Shown: positions 53,522-62,616 of the stretch, piece by piece
Numbering within the stretch: the first letter of the stretch is position 1
Layout of the letters: each line of letters starts with the position of its first letter
Assembly (NCBI GenBank): GCA_900547745.1
Contig: URHT01000003.1
Location: forward strand, 1-64,000
DNA from: an uncultured Eubacteriales bacterium
Lineage (GTDB): Bacteria > Bacillota > Clostridia > Oscillospirales > Oscillospiraceae
Reading direction: 5' to 3'
DNA length: 64,000 bases
Translations under genes and position numbers: made by a program
Notes under the pieces: model-generated
What the model was told of the DNA's origin: nothing
Databases searched by the model: none
What the model saw: the letters and a program-made list of their open reading frames with translations, nothing else

Positions 53522-54655
53522 TTACAGGTTGTTGTTTTTGCCGAACTCGATGATCTTGTCGCAGATGTAGTTGACCTCATCGTCTGTCAGAGCCTGATGG
53601 ATGGGCAGGCACAGCGTATGGTCGGCGGCATAGTCCGCGTTGGGGAAGCTGCCTGCCAGACCGTAGGCCGGTACACGGTGCAGCGGGAAGTAGCGGAACG
53701 TGGTGTACACATCGTTGTCCCGCAGGAACTTGGCCAGATTGTCGCGGGAGCCGCGCTTGGTCTGGACATGATAGAAGTAATAGGTACCGGAGCAGTCCGC
53801 CGGCAGCGCGGGGGGCAGATCCAGCCAGTCCAGACCGGCCAGACGGCTGTCGTAGATGGCGGCGATCTCGTGGCGGCGGGCAATGAAGCCGGGCAGCTTC
53901 TTCAGCTGCTCCAGCGCCATGGCGGCGGTGACATCGTTCATGATGCTGCGGTGGCCGAAGCAGGACAGGTCATACTCCCACCACTTCTTATCCACACTGT
54001 TGGAGTAGCCGCTCTTGGACTCCAGTCCGAAGTACAGCCACTTTGCGGCCTTCTCGCGGACAGCGGGATCCTTGAAGTACAGGGCGGAGCCGTCGGCGCA
54101 CACCAGAATTTTCATGGCATCGAAGGACCACATACCCATATCGCCGATGGTACCCAGCGGCTTGCCCTTGTAGCGGGAGTAGATGCCGCAGGCGCTGTCC
54201 TCGATAACGGTCAGGTGATGCTCCCGGGCGATCTCCATGATGGGATCCATGTCGCAGGGGATGCCGCCGAAGTGCAGCAGCAGGATGGCCTTGGTGCGGG
54301 GGGTGATGTGGGCCAGAATGTCCTCCGGCCGGATGTTCAGGGTGCGGGGATCTACGTCCGTCAGTACCAGCTTGGCCCCGGCGGCGCACACGGCGTTGCC
54401 CGCGCCCACGAAGCTGATGGTGGGGACGATGACCTCGTCGCCCTCGCCGATGCCAAACAGATGCATGGAGGAGAACAGGCCCTCGCTGCAGCAGTTTGCC
54501 GTCAGGATGTGGGACTTGTCCGTGTCCAGATGGGCGGCATACTTCTCCTCAAACTCGTCCACCAGCTTGCCCTTGCCCAGCCAGTTGGACTGAAACACCT
54601 CACGGATGCGGGAGACCTCTTCCTCTCCCAGACAAGGCTGAAATACATTGATCAT
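53522..54655 (-). CDS. DegT/DnrJ/EryC1-type sugar aminotransferase
   Basis: A 377-residue PLP aminotransferase. The Schiff-base Lys lies in [16 protein letters not shown] near residue 185; other markers are [16 protein letters not shown] and [15 protein letters not shown]. With rfbA, rfbB and two WecF-like transferases nearby, the likely product is dTDP-4-amino-4,6-dideoxy-hexose (WecE-like), but a 3-amino sugar cannot be excluded. It overlaps the WbqC gene by four bases. Confidence 0.88.
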   Translation of the reverse strand: MINVFQPCLGEEEVSRIREVFQSNWLGKGKLVDEFEEKYAAHLDTDKSHILTANCCSEGLFSSMHLFGIGEGDEVIVPTISFVGAGNAVCAAGAKLVLTDVDPRTLNIRPEDILAHITPRTKAILLLHFGGIPCDMDPIMEIAREHHLTVIEDSACGIYSRYKGKPLGTIGDMGMWSFDAMKILVCADGSALYFKDPAVREKAAKWLYFGLESKSGYSNSVDKKWWEYDLSCFGHRSIMNDVTAAMALEQLKKLPGFIARRHEIAAIYDSRLAGLDWLDLPPALPADCSGTYYFYHVQTKRGSRDNLAKFLRDNDVYTTFRYFPLHRVPAYGLAGSFPNADYAADHTLCLPIHQALTDDEVNYICDKIIEFGKNNNL

Positions 54656-55377
54656 AATTGCACGTCTCCTTTTTTTAATAAGTCGTATTCGTGCAGCAGC
54701 TCTTGGCAGCGCTCCTGCGAGTTGAACATCATCACATCGATGATGGACAGGTTTGGCACAAATTCATTCCTGAACTGCGGATATTCTATCTGACGCATGA
54801 CAGGGAAGCTGAGTTCCAGCCCCGCTGCCTCGAACAGATCCCGGTGCGGCTCGTACAGCGGCACGCCGCTGACGGAGTTGTAGTACTCCGTGCCGCCCAG
54901 CAGCTTGCAGATGGAGATGACCTTCTCGTGAGCGCGGAGGGAGCAGTCCTTCTCCATCCGCGAGGACAGGATCAGCTCCGTCCCGATGCCCAGATAGCCG
55001 CCGATGATACGGAACGAATCGTACAGGTATTTGCCCAGATCCGTCTCGCCGTTGGTGACCACCTGCTCCACCAGCGGGAACACCTGCTGGTAGTACGGCG
55101 CCTTTCGGTAGGCCTCGCCGATGGTCTTGAGCAGCTTTTGCTGCGCCCGGGGCGACGCATCCACCGCCACCTCATTGATATGCTTGTTGGGACTGGCGCC
55201 GGACAGGATCAGATTGATGTTGTGGGCCTGTCCCTGCACCAGAATGGCGTTGCGGTTGATCCGCCCGCCCTTGATGAAATTCACATCGTCATAGACCACA
55301 TAGCGGTCTACCGCATTCATCAGCTGCCAGTAGCCCAGATAGGGGAAGAAGTATGGCTGCATGATGCCGATCTTCAT
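54652..55377 (-). CDS. WbqC-family protein
   Basis: A 241-residue protein of the WbqC family: KIGIMQPYFFPYLGYWQLMN, then VVYDDVNFIKGGRINRN. Members are found in glycan clusters with amino-sugar synthesis; some are thought to acylate or transfer amino acids to sugars. The start ATG 55377 has AAGGAGG upstream; an in-frame ATG at 55398 has none. Located between the epimerase and the aminotransferase, it probably decorates the amino sugar (inference). Confidence 0.85.
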   Translation of the reverse strand: MKIGIMQPYFFPYLGYWQLMNAVDRYVVYDDVNFIKGGRINRNAILVQGQAHNINLILSGASPNKHINEVAVDASPRAQQKLLKTIGEAYRKAPYYQQVFPLVEQVVTNGETDLGKYLYDSFRIIGGYLGIGTELILSSRMEKDCSLRAHEKVISICKLLGGTEYYNSVSGVPLYEPHRDLFEAAGLELSFPVMRQIEYPQFRNEFVPNLSIIDVMMFNSQERCQELLHEYDLLKKGDVQL

Positions 55378-55394
55378 CCGCGCATTCCTCCTTG

Positions 55395-55949
55395 TCAAAT
55401 GGTGAAATCACAATCGCAGTCCCGCAGCAGCGGCGCGTTTTTGTCCTTTTCCGACAGCACCGGCACCATTCCCTCCGGCCAGACGAGGCCGATCTGGGGA
55501 TCATCGTACCGGATGGAGCGCTCGTTCTCCTTGGAGTAGACGTTGTCCACCTTGTAGTTGACCTCGCAGTTCTCCTCCAGCGTCACAAAGACGTGGCCGA
55601 AGCCCCGGGGAATGAACAGCTCCCGCTTGTTGTCGGCGGACAGCTCCACCGCCACCCACTTCAGATACGTCTCCGACCCCTTCCGCAGGTCGATGGCGTA
55701 GTCCAGGATGCGGCCCCGGATGCAGCGCACCAGCTTGCCCTGCGCCGTGGGGTCTTTCTGGAAGTGGATGCCCCGCACGGTGTATTTGGGTACGGACAGG
55801 GAGTGGTTGTCCTGAATGAACTCCATATCCAGTCCGATCTCGCTGAATTTGGATTTGGTGTAGCTTTCAAAGAAAAAGCCCCGATTGTCGCCGAACACCT
55901 GCGGCTCGATGACCAGCACGCCCGGCAGTTCCGTTTTCTGTATGTTCAA
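55395..55949 (-). CDS. rfbC: dTDP-4-dehydrorhamnose 3,5-epimerase-like protein
   Basis: A 184-residue cupin. The pattern VRGIHFQKDPTAQGKLVRCI holds the catalytic His, and ELFIPRGFGHVFVTLEENC the conserved core, as in RmlC. No rfbD reductase is present, so dTDP-rhamnose is not clearly the end product. Start: a TTG at 55949 (MNIQKTELPG) has GGGGGAG upstream, better than the TTG at 55964, which overlaps that site. The 140 bases between this gene and the ATP-grasp gene hold no gene. Confidence 0.88.
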   Translation of the reverse strand: MNIQKTELPGVLVIEPQVFGDNRGFFFESYTKSKFSEIGLDMEFIQDNHSLSVPKYTVRGIHFQKDPTAQGKLVRCIRGRILDYAIDLRKGSETYLKWVAVELSADNKRELFIPRGFGHVFVTLEENCEVNYKVDNVYSKENERSIRYDDPQIGLVWPEGMVPVLSEKDKNAPLLRDCDCDFTI

Positions 55950-56092
55950 AATACTCTCCCCCAATGTCGGTTGATTGATTCAATTATTCGTACTCGCTTT
56001 TTGCTTCGCGATTATTTCTCGCGTATGTTCTTTTGAAACGGTGCCTGCGCACGGATAGCAACTATGATCTCTTCCTTATCAGCCGTTATCTT

Positions 56093-58063
56093 CTACCCGT
56101 CATTCTCCGTACCGCTGTTTTCCTGCGAAAGTCTTGTCCGTATACCTACAGCCCTGCTCCAATCGCTTAGTACACCGCAGGATGAGTCGTATGCCCGTAC
56201 ATAGTAATAGTACAGAACCCCGTCCAATACGTTATGATCCTTATATGCCGTAGTATAAGAATCGACAGTCTTGATAAACTCGCGCTCCTGCCCCTGCTGC
56301 ATTCTGTAAATGTAGTATGAGGACGCACCTTCAACCGGCTCCCACTGGATGCGGTTTCCGTCTCCCCGCAAGCCTCCGGAAATTTGTTCCACCGCTGGTA
56401 GAACGCCCTGTGAAAGTCTTGTCCGTATGCCTACAGCCCTGCTCCAGTCGCCGAATATATTACAGGACGAGTCGTGGGTTCGTACATAGTAGTAGTACAA
56501 AACACCGTCCAAAACGTTATGATCCTTATATGCCGTGGTATAAGAGCTGACAGCTTTGATAAACTCGCGCTCCTGCCCCTGCTGCATTCTGTAAATATGA
56601 TATGTGGTCACACCTTCAACCGGCTCCCACTGGATATAGTTTCCGTCTCCCCGCAGACCTCCGGAAATTTGTTCCACCGCTGGTACAACGATGCCGCGGT
56701 TATCCTCAAGCCAGGTGATTTCAGGCTGGTGCTCCATTTCTGCGCAAATACGGTCATCCCAAGATTTGACACACCCGGGGATGATGATTCTCTTGATCCG
56801 CTGCCCGGAGAAGCAGTTTGCCGCAATGTGTGTAACGGTTTTTCCATTGATTTTTTCCGGCACACGGACAGTTGACCTCTCCCAACCGTATTTCGTCAGA
56901 ACAATGTGGTCCGCATACTCATTGTAGTCCCACCGCCAGTTGGCCCCTCGATTGAAAAACGCGATAAAGAGATACTCATCTATGATGGAAGCCGTCCTTT
57001 TGCCAAACGGAAGCCGTCCAATGGCTTCATATATACCAGCTTCGCCGCGAGGGTTCATCTCGATCAGCGTTGCCACGCCGTTTTCATCCACTGCGATATC
57101 CCACGACATCTGCCTGAACTGCGGAATACGTTCGTGCAGCTTTTTCGCCAGCGCTACCGCCTGATCTACACCGTAGAGTTTGTGACCCGCAAATCTGAAT
57201 CCGCTTGGATGTACGTCATATCTGTTTCCCCAATGATCTACGCCATAATCCATGCAGACGCCGCCCTCGCTGACACCGCAGGCCACACCGCCCTGTGTAA
57301 AATTGTCCACCTCTTTCGACACGGCTCCCATACGAAAGAGAACAGCAATGACCTCGATCTCACCGTCATACATAAATGTCACAATTCGCAGAGAGTTCAA
57401 AGAGGTTGGGTTTGCCGCCGCGAAGCTCGGGTGTGCTTTCACAAAGCGTTCAATGATCAAGTCATCGTTTTTAATTGCATCCAGATGCTCTGATATCTCT
57501 TCTTTCGTATCCCCCCTCCGAATAAACGATATTCCGTTTCCTCCGCCGCCCGGCGTTGGCTTGACGATCAGCTTTTCCTCACGCCCTGCAACCAACTCCT
57601 CCAACGTGGACATCGCGCGATCATAGCTGATATGCTGGAAATTCTGATCATAATACTGCCCGCGTATACGATGGATATAAGCCGGTGTATATGGCACATC
57701 ATGGAACAGAAACTCGCGATAGTTTTTGTCATGGAACGCCGTATGGTATTGGGCTTGGTCATAAAACCGCCACATATAGTATGCCATCAAGCCTATTTCG
57801 CAGTAGCATGGATCAAATCTGCCGGACAGAGCAGAAAAAAACGCCTGTGTGCGGGGGGCGTTTTTATACGCAAACGCATACTTGTCCCAAAATTTATGCA
57901 CCTCAGCCAACTGTGCATCTGTCAAATTGACATCAGGATCCTTTCTCATCCCATGACAATACTGGTCAGCAGTATTAGCTTCTTGCATTTTTTTGTTGCT
58001 GGCCGCTTTCGCATTCTGCATAGCCGCAATTCGCTGGAACAGTCGATCGCGAAAATTCCCCAT
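56093..58063 (-). CDS. Sugar-transfer-associated ATP-grasp protein with tandem C-terminal repeats
   Basis: A 656-residue protein. Residues about 60-400 match the sugar-transfer-associated ATP-grasp family (KPTPGGGGNGISFIRRGD, then DDLIIERFVKAHPSF and LIEMNPRGEAG). Two near-identical 95-residue units follow (VEQISGGLRGDGN, IQWEPVEG, YKDHNVLDGVLYYYYVR), fibronectin III-like. The ATG at 58063 has CAGGAGA upstream; ATG 58093 has no site. ATP-grasp enzymes join carboxylates to amines, so an amino-acid or lactyl decoration of the glycan is plausible. It ends with TAG. Confidence 0.8.
   Translation of the reverse strand: MGNFRDRLFQRIAAMQNAKAASNKKMQEANTADQYCHGMRKDPDVNLTDAQLAEVHKFWDKYAFAYKNAPRTQAFFSALSGRFDPCYCEIGLMAYYMWRFYDQAQYHTAFHDKNYREFLFHDVPYTPAYIHRIRGQYYDQNFQHISYDRAMSTLEELVAGREEKLIVKPTPGGGGNGISFIRRGDTKEEISEHLDAIKNDDLIIERFVKAHPSFAAANPTSLNSLRIVTFMYDGEIEVIAVLFRMGAVSKEVDNFTQGGVACGVSEGGVCMDYGVDHWGNRYDVHPSGFRFAGHKLYGVDQAVALAKKLHERIPQFRQMSWDIAVDENGVATLIEMNPRGEAGIYEAIGRLPFGKRTASIIDEYLFIAFFNRGANWRWDYNEYADHIVLTKYGWERSTVRVPEKINGKTVTHIAANCFSGQRIKRIIIPGCVKSWDDRICAEMEHQPEITWLEDNRGIVVPAVEQISGGLRGDGNYIQWEPVEGVTTYHIYRMQQGQEREFIKAVSSYTTAYKDHNVLDGVLYYYYVRTHDSSCNIFGDWSRAVGIRTRLSQGVLPAVEQISGGLRGDGNRIQWEPVEGASSYYIYRMQQGQEREFIKTVDSYTTAYKDHNVLDGVLYYYYVRAYDSSCGVLSDWSRAVGIRTRLSQENSGTENDG
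56127..56690 (-). repeat. Two tandem 285-bp coding repeats
   Basis: Copies 56127-56411 and 56412-56690 are nearly identical at DNA level, with long blocks unchanged (for example GATAAACTCGCGCTCCTGCC in both). The differences are mostly single bases. This shows a recent duplication of the fibronectin-like unit and a site for copy-number change. Confidence 0.85.
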
Positions 58064-58106
58064 CTCTTTCTCCTGTATATCGTATATTGACATTCAGAAA
58101 GCCAGC

Positions 58107-60482
58107 TCAGTCCGCATAGTCCAGCACGATCCTGCTCTGGATCTCGTCCAGACGGCGGAAGCAGTCGTCCAGCGTGGCGCCGGTGACCACCACCTGCCCG
58201 ATACGGTCTTTGCCGTCCTCAAAGCGGCGGACGGTGTCCCCCGCCTTGGCGTACAGCTCCAGCATGGCGATGTCGGACGCCGGGGCGTTGTTATTGGTGA
58301 TGCCCCGCAGGACGCCTGTCCTGTCCGCCGTGATAAAGCGGGAGGCGTTGGGCGTCTCCTGTGCCGCGCGGCGGTCGAACACCTGACGGGGATCCTCGCC
58401 CAGCGCGTTTTTCACGATCATTTCATAGTAATTGATGCCATAATACAGCGACACCAGCTCCGGCAGGCAGGTAGCGCCCACCCGCCCGGTCAGCTCAATG
58501 ATGTAGATCTGACCGTCGTTGGCCTTCAGCAGGTCGATGTTCACCGGACAGTTGTCCAGCCCCATGGCGCGGATGGCCAGCTCGCTCTGGCGCCTGACCT
58601 CCGCCATCAGGGCTTCGTCCGCCCGCAGGGGCGCGGAGTGGCCGATGGGCTTGTTGGCGCTGCCGGTATAGACCTCGTCGTTGTGCGGCAGGACGAACAG
58701 GATCTCCCCGTGGGACACGAAGGCCTGCGCGCCGATGTCGATGCCGGTGATGAACTCCTCCACGATGCAGTAGTCCTCCCGCGTCAGCGCCATGGCGCCG
58801 CGGAACGCCTGCTCCAGCTCCTCAAAGCTGCGGCAGACATAGATGCCTCGGCTGGCCTGCAGGTCGATGGCCTTCAGGATCACCGGATGCGCCAGCGTAT
58901 CCCATGCGCGGCGCAGGTCATCCTCCGTGGCGGTCTTGCAGTAGGCCGGGGTCTTGACGCCGCCGGCGATGAGGGCGTCCTTCATCAGCAGCTTCTGGTT
59001 GGACAGCAGCGCCGCGCGCTCCGTCAGGCCCTGCAGGCCCATACGGTCGCAGACGTAGCCGATGGAGCGCACGCCCATGTCCATGCAGCAGGAGGTAATA
59101 CCATCGATCTTCAATTCCTGCGCCTTTTGCAGCACGGCGGCACTGTCGGTAATGTCCACATGGCAGACCTCATCGGCGTAAGCAAATGCCGGATAGTCGC
59201 CGGGGATGCTGGCGACTATGGTATGGCAGCCCAGATTCCTGGCAGCCTGCACCAGCGGCACCTGCGTCTGTGTGGCGCCGAGGATCATGACTTTCTTCAT
59301 TTCAACCTTCTTTCCGGCCGGGAGGCCCATCTCTTTTTCGATCTCACGGAACATGTGGTCCCAGTTGTCCATCACGTCGCCGTTATTCAGATAGCTGTAC
59401 AGCCAGTCGTAGCTGGTGTACTCCACCGGTGCCATGAACTCCTCAAATGTCATCTCCGGTATCCTCCGGGTGTCGCAGACCGGCAGGCCCTGCGACCGCA
59501 GGAACTCGTAGTATGGGCTGCCGGATGGGAGGTATATCTTCTTCCCCATCAGCAGCAGGATACGCAGCGTGCCAAGCCCGCAGGGGCGGTCAAAATCGAA
59601 CACCGCCACATCCACGGTCCACAGCACCTTCAGATACTGCTCGAAGGGGATATTCTTCTCCAGAATAACAGCCTTGTCGCCCAGTATCTGTCTGGCACAT
59701 CTCTTGACGGTCTTACTGTACAGCTTACTGCCGTACTGTCCGTTGATGCCGTACATGCCGTAGCTGATGGGCAGGAAAAACCGCACATCCTCCTGAGCGT
59801 AGCGCTTCAGCAGGTTCATCAGGTAGACATGGTTATTGAAGGTAAAGGCGTTGTGGGCGATCTGCACCATAGGCGTGTACTTCGCGCCCTCCGGCGGCTT
59901 CACCGCCCGGATCGTCTCGATCAGCTGGGACGCGCCCTTGTAGGGGTTGGGCATGGGCGTATAGAAGCAGCGTGCCTTCTCCCCGAACTGCCGCTTATAC
60001 TCCGCGATGTCCACCGGGAATGTGCCGCCCATATAGCGGAACCGTTGGCGTATCTTGCGGTTCATATAATTCTTGATGCGGTTGCGCAGCGAGGTCTCTG
60101 GATACTCCCACACGTACAGGTCGGCGTTCCACTCGACCCACACGGATTTTTCCATCAGGGACGGAAAAGCGAACAGAAACCAGATATACTTCCGCGTGGT
60201 GAAGAACAGGCTGTGCCAGACGATGACGTCGGCATCCCGCAGGTGCCGCAGAAAAAAGGCAATGCGCCGGAGCCGCTTGGGGAACCCGCAGTGCTCCGGG
60301 ATATACAGGTTGTCTGGGAACTGCTCCAGCTTGGGAAAGCGCTGCTTGCAGGACTCATAGGCCGTGATAAGGAAGCGGTGCTCCCGCATATCCTGCGTGG
60401 CGTGGATCTGCTGCATGATACCAAAGGAGTTCTTGGTGTCCGGCCCCACGACATGCAGGAATTTGATGTGTCCTTCATTCAT
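58107..60482 (-). CDS. Fusion of a WecF-type glycosyltransferase and an ATP-grasp ligase
   Basis: A 791-residue protein. Residues 1-390 match the Fuc4NAc transferase family (Glyco_transf_56): FLHVVGPDTKNSFGIMQQIH, VWVEWNADLYVWEYP, and FDRPCGLGTLRILLLMGKKI. From residue 395 (MKKVMILGATQTQVPLVQAA) it is a carbamoyl-phosphate-synthase-like ATP-grasp protein with HPVILKAIDLQASRGIYVC and IIELTGRVGATCLPEL. The join reads KVEMKKVM, and GAAGG precedes that internal ATG (59300), so a separate ATP-grasp product could also be made. It overlaps the next upstream gene by 8 bases. Confidence 0.85.
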   Translation of the reverse strand: MNEGHIKFLHVVGPDTKNSFGIMQQIHATQDMREHRFLITAYESCKQRFPKLEQFPDNLYIPEHCGFPKRLRRIAFFLRHLRDADVIVWHSLFFTTRKYIWFLFAFPSLMEKSVWVEWNADLYVWEYPETSLRNRIKNYMNRKIRQRFRYMGGTFPVDIAEYKRQFGEKARCFYTPMPNPYKGASQLIETIRAVKPPEGAKYTPMVQIAHNAFTFNNHVYLMNLLKRYAQEDVRFFLPISYGMYGINGQYGSKLYSKTVKRCARQILGDKAVILEKNIPFEQYLKVLWTVDVAVFDFDRPCGLGTLRILLLMGKKIYLPSGSPYYEFLRSQGLPVCDTRRIPEMTFEEFMAPVEYTSYDWLYSYLNNGDVMDNWDHMFREIEKEMGLPAGKKVEMKKVMILGATQTQVPLVQAARNLGCHTIVASIPGDYPAFAYADEVCHVDITDSAAVLQKAQELKIDGITSCCMDMGVRSIGYVCDRMGLQGLTERAALLSNQKLLMKDALIAGGVKTPAYCKTATEDDLRRAWDTLAHPVILKAIDLQASRGIYVCRSFEELEQAFRGAMALTREDYCIVEEFITGIDIGAQAFVSHGEILFVLPHNDEVYTGSANKPIGHSAPLRADEALMAEVRRQSELAIRAMGLDNCPVNIDLLKANDGQIYIIELTGRVGATCLPELVSLYYGINYYEMIVKNALGEDPRQVFDRRAAQETPNASRFITADRTGVLRGITNNNAPASDIAMLELYAKAGDTVRRFEDGKDRIGQVVVTGATLDDCFRRLDEIQSRIVLDYAD

Positions 60483-61626
60483 GTGCCGCTTCCTCCGTTT
60501 CCTCCAGCCACTTGATCCACTTGGCGGCGATGGAGCCGCCCTGATAGATCTCCGCCAGCTCTTCCGGCAGGCATGCCGGTGAAAAGTCCCGTATATGCGC
60601 CGCGTCCTGCCCCGCCAGCTCCTCCAGCGCGTGGATGCCCGCGCCGTACTGGTTCAGCTGCACCCGCACCAGTGAATCCGCCGGCATAAAAATGCGCTTT
60701 TTCCGCGCCAGCAGATGCAGGAAAAACTCCGGATGGCAGCTTTTCTCGTTGCCCAGCAGCACCGCGTCCAGCGCGTCGATGTACCGGCAGAATGCCTCGT
60801 AGGACACTCTCCGGCTCATGGTAACGGCGCGGATGCCGGCAGCGGCGGCCTTCTTGTCCACACGGCTGCGGTAAGTCTTACTGCCGCCGGACATGCTCAT
60901 GCCGTCCATGCCGTAGTGATCCGGCATGAACAGCACTATATTTCCTTTGTTCTCCATAGTCTGCACCACCGACAGGATATCCAGATGGCGGTTGCGCACC
61001 AGCATGTTCAGCCCCACCTGCACCAGCAGTCTGCCGTTGGGCGCGTCCACGTCCGGACGGCGCGGCTCGTCCATAGAGCGGCGCAGCAGCGCCAGCCGCT
61101 CCGGCGGGATAGCCTGCGGGATGGCGGTCACGCGGGTGTGGTGGATGCCGTGGAGCCGCAGGTGCTCCTGATCCCTGGGGAACGGCACGATGATGCCGCC
61201 CACATGGTTGTATACATAGTTGTGAAGCCGGTCGCTGTCCATGCCCCGCAGCATCTTCTTCTCGCTTTTCAGGTTGTCGATCTCATCGTTGCTGACCACC
61301 CATGTGGACTTGGCCAGCAGCGCCGGATCCTTGGACAACAGCTTCAGGATGGCGCCGTCGCCGCCGCTGAAGGAGTGCCACACCACATGATCCGCCTTTG
61401 CGGCCTCCCTTTTCACATACCGATCACTCCGGATGTTGGCAAAGCGCTTGAACGGCGGAATGGTCTGCAGCCCTCGGATTCCCAGCATTGCAGGCCACTT
61501 TTTCAGCACCGTGGTCATGGGAACCGTGGTCAGAAAGCTGTGCTCGTTCTGCATGTCGTACTGCTGGTACAGCGCCGATAATGGCGCCAGACTTTCATCC
61601 CTTGAAAGGACATGAAGGACTCTCAT
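60475..61626 (-). CDS. WecF-like glycosyltransferase
   Basis: A 383-residue protein of the same broad family as the N-terminal half of its neighbour: MRVLHVLSRDESLAPLSALY, STWVVSNDEIDNLKSEK, then LLVQVGLNMLVRNRHLDILS, VLFMPDHYGMDG and ALDAVLLGNEKSCHPEFFLH. The conserved motifs are weaker than in the fusion protein. GGGGAGAAG precedes the ATG. It probably adds a dTDP-activated amino sugar to a lipid-linked glycan. Confidence 0.75.
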   Translation of the reverse strand: MRVLHVLSRDESLAPLSALYQQYDMQNEHSFLTTVPMTTVLKKWPAMLGIRGLQTIPPFKRFANIRSDRYVKREAAKADHVVWHSFSGGDGAILKLLSKDPALLAKSTWVVSNDEIDNLKSEKKMLRGMDSDRLHNYVYNHVGGIIVPFPRDQEHLRLHGIHHTRVTAIPQAIPPERLALLRRSMDEPRRPDVDAPNGRLLVQVGLNMLVRNRHLDILSVVQTMENKGNIVLFMPDHYGMDGMSMSGGSKTYRSRVDKKAAAAGIRAVTMSRRVSYEAFCRYIDALDAVLLGNEKSCHPEFFLHLLARKKRIFMPADSLVRVQLNQYGAGIHALEELAGQDAAHIRDFSPACLPEELAEIYQGGSIAAKWIKWLEETEEAAHE

Positions 61627-61659
61627 TGTTTTTCTCTTCTCCCCTGTGATTTTTTCTCT

Positions 61660-62616
61660 TTACAGCGCGTCGGCGATTCGCCGGGCCACACCGGCCACAA
61701 ATGCCGCCGGGTGGACGCCCCCGCCCCCCAGATGCCGCCCGATCAACGCCACCGTCTCCCTTCCCCCCTTGGAAGGGCTTCTGAGGTATCGGTACACAGC
61801 GGCGGCATACAACCGCTGGTAATACGGCTTGAACAGGCCGCGCTCCGAGGTGAGCCGCGCCGCCGTCTCCTCCAGACGCTCCGTGTAGGCCAGCTCCATC
61901 CGCGCCACATCGGGATTGTGGGTATACAGTTGGTCTGTCTGGCTCTGCGGGCCTCTCCGCACACGGCGGTAGGCGCTCATCACACGGGGTATCAGGCCGA
62001 AGTCCCCTTTTGTCAGATACAGCAGCGTGGCCGTCCGGTCTGAAACGTTCCGGTTCGCCTCATATAAAAATGACAGATCGCCGTTCTTATCCAGAAAAAT
62101 GTTGCGCTTCATGATGGTGGCCGTTTGCCCGGGCAGGTAGATGCCCTGAAAATCCCGAAGCGTGAAGCGCGGCTTCTCCCGCACCCATGAGATCCGCTGC
62201 TTGGGCAGCGGGTCGCCGTGCTCATCCACCACCACGCAGCGGTGGGTGCAGCCGATGAGGTCGGGGTGTTCCTCCAGAAAAGCGTACTGCACCGCCAGCT
62301 TGTCCGGCGCCGTCCAATAGTCGTCGCCCTCGCAGAAGGCCAGATACCTCCCCTGTGCCTGACACAGCAGCTCGTAGGCGTTGCGGGAGGCCCCCAGGTT
62401 CTCCGGCCGTCGGAACACCCGTATCCGATCCGGATAGCGGCGGGCGTAGTCCTCCGCGATCTCCCCCGTGCCGTCCGGCGACGCATCGTCTCCGATCAGC
62501 AGCTCATACCGGAAGCCCGTCTGCTGGGCGAGGACGCTCTCGATAGCCTGTGCGATGTATGCCTCCTGGTTATAGGCCAGCATGATAACGCTGACCGCGA
62601 TTTCCCTCTCCATCAT
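61660..62616 (-). CDS. GT2-family glycosyltransferase
   Basis: A 318-residue GT-A fold transferase: VSVIMLAYNQEAYIAQAIES at the N-terminus, LLIGDDASPDGTGEIAEDYA, and the DxD motif CEGDDYWTAPDKL near 98. Start ATG 62616 (or the adjacent ATG 62613) overlaps the stop of the DUF4422 gene. The longer open frame upstream lies inside that gene in another frame and is not protein. It will transfer a nucleotide-activated sugar to the growing glycan. Confidence 0.92.
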   Translation of the reverse strand: MMEREIAVSVIMLAYNQEAYIAQAIESVLAQQTGFRYELLIGDDASPDGTGEIAEDYARRYPDRIRVFRRPENLGASRNAYELLCQAQGRYLAFCEGDDYWTAPDKLAVQYAFLEEHPDLIGCTHRCVVVDEHGDPLPKQRISWVREKPRFTLRDFQGIYLPGQTATIMKRNIFLDKNGDLSFLYEANRNVSDRTATLLYLTKGDFGLIPRVMSAYRRVRRGPQSQTDQLYTHNPDVARMELAYTERLEETAARLTSERGLFKPYYQRLYAAAVYRYLRSPSKGGRETVALIGRHLGGGGVHPAAFVAGVARRIADAL

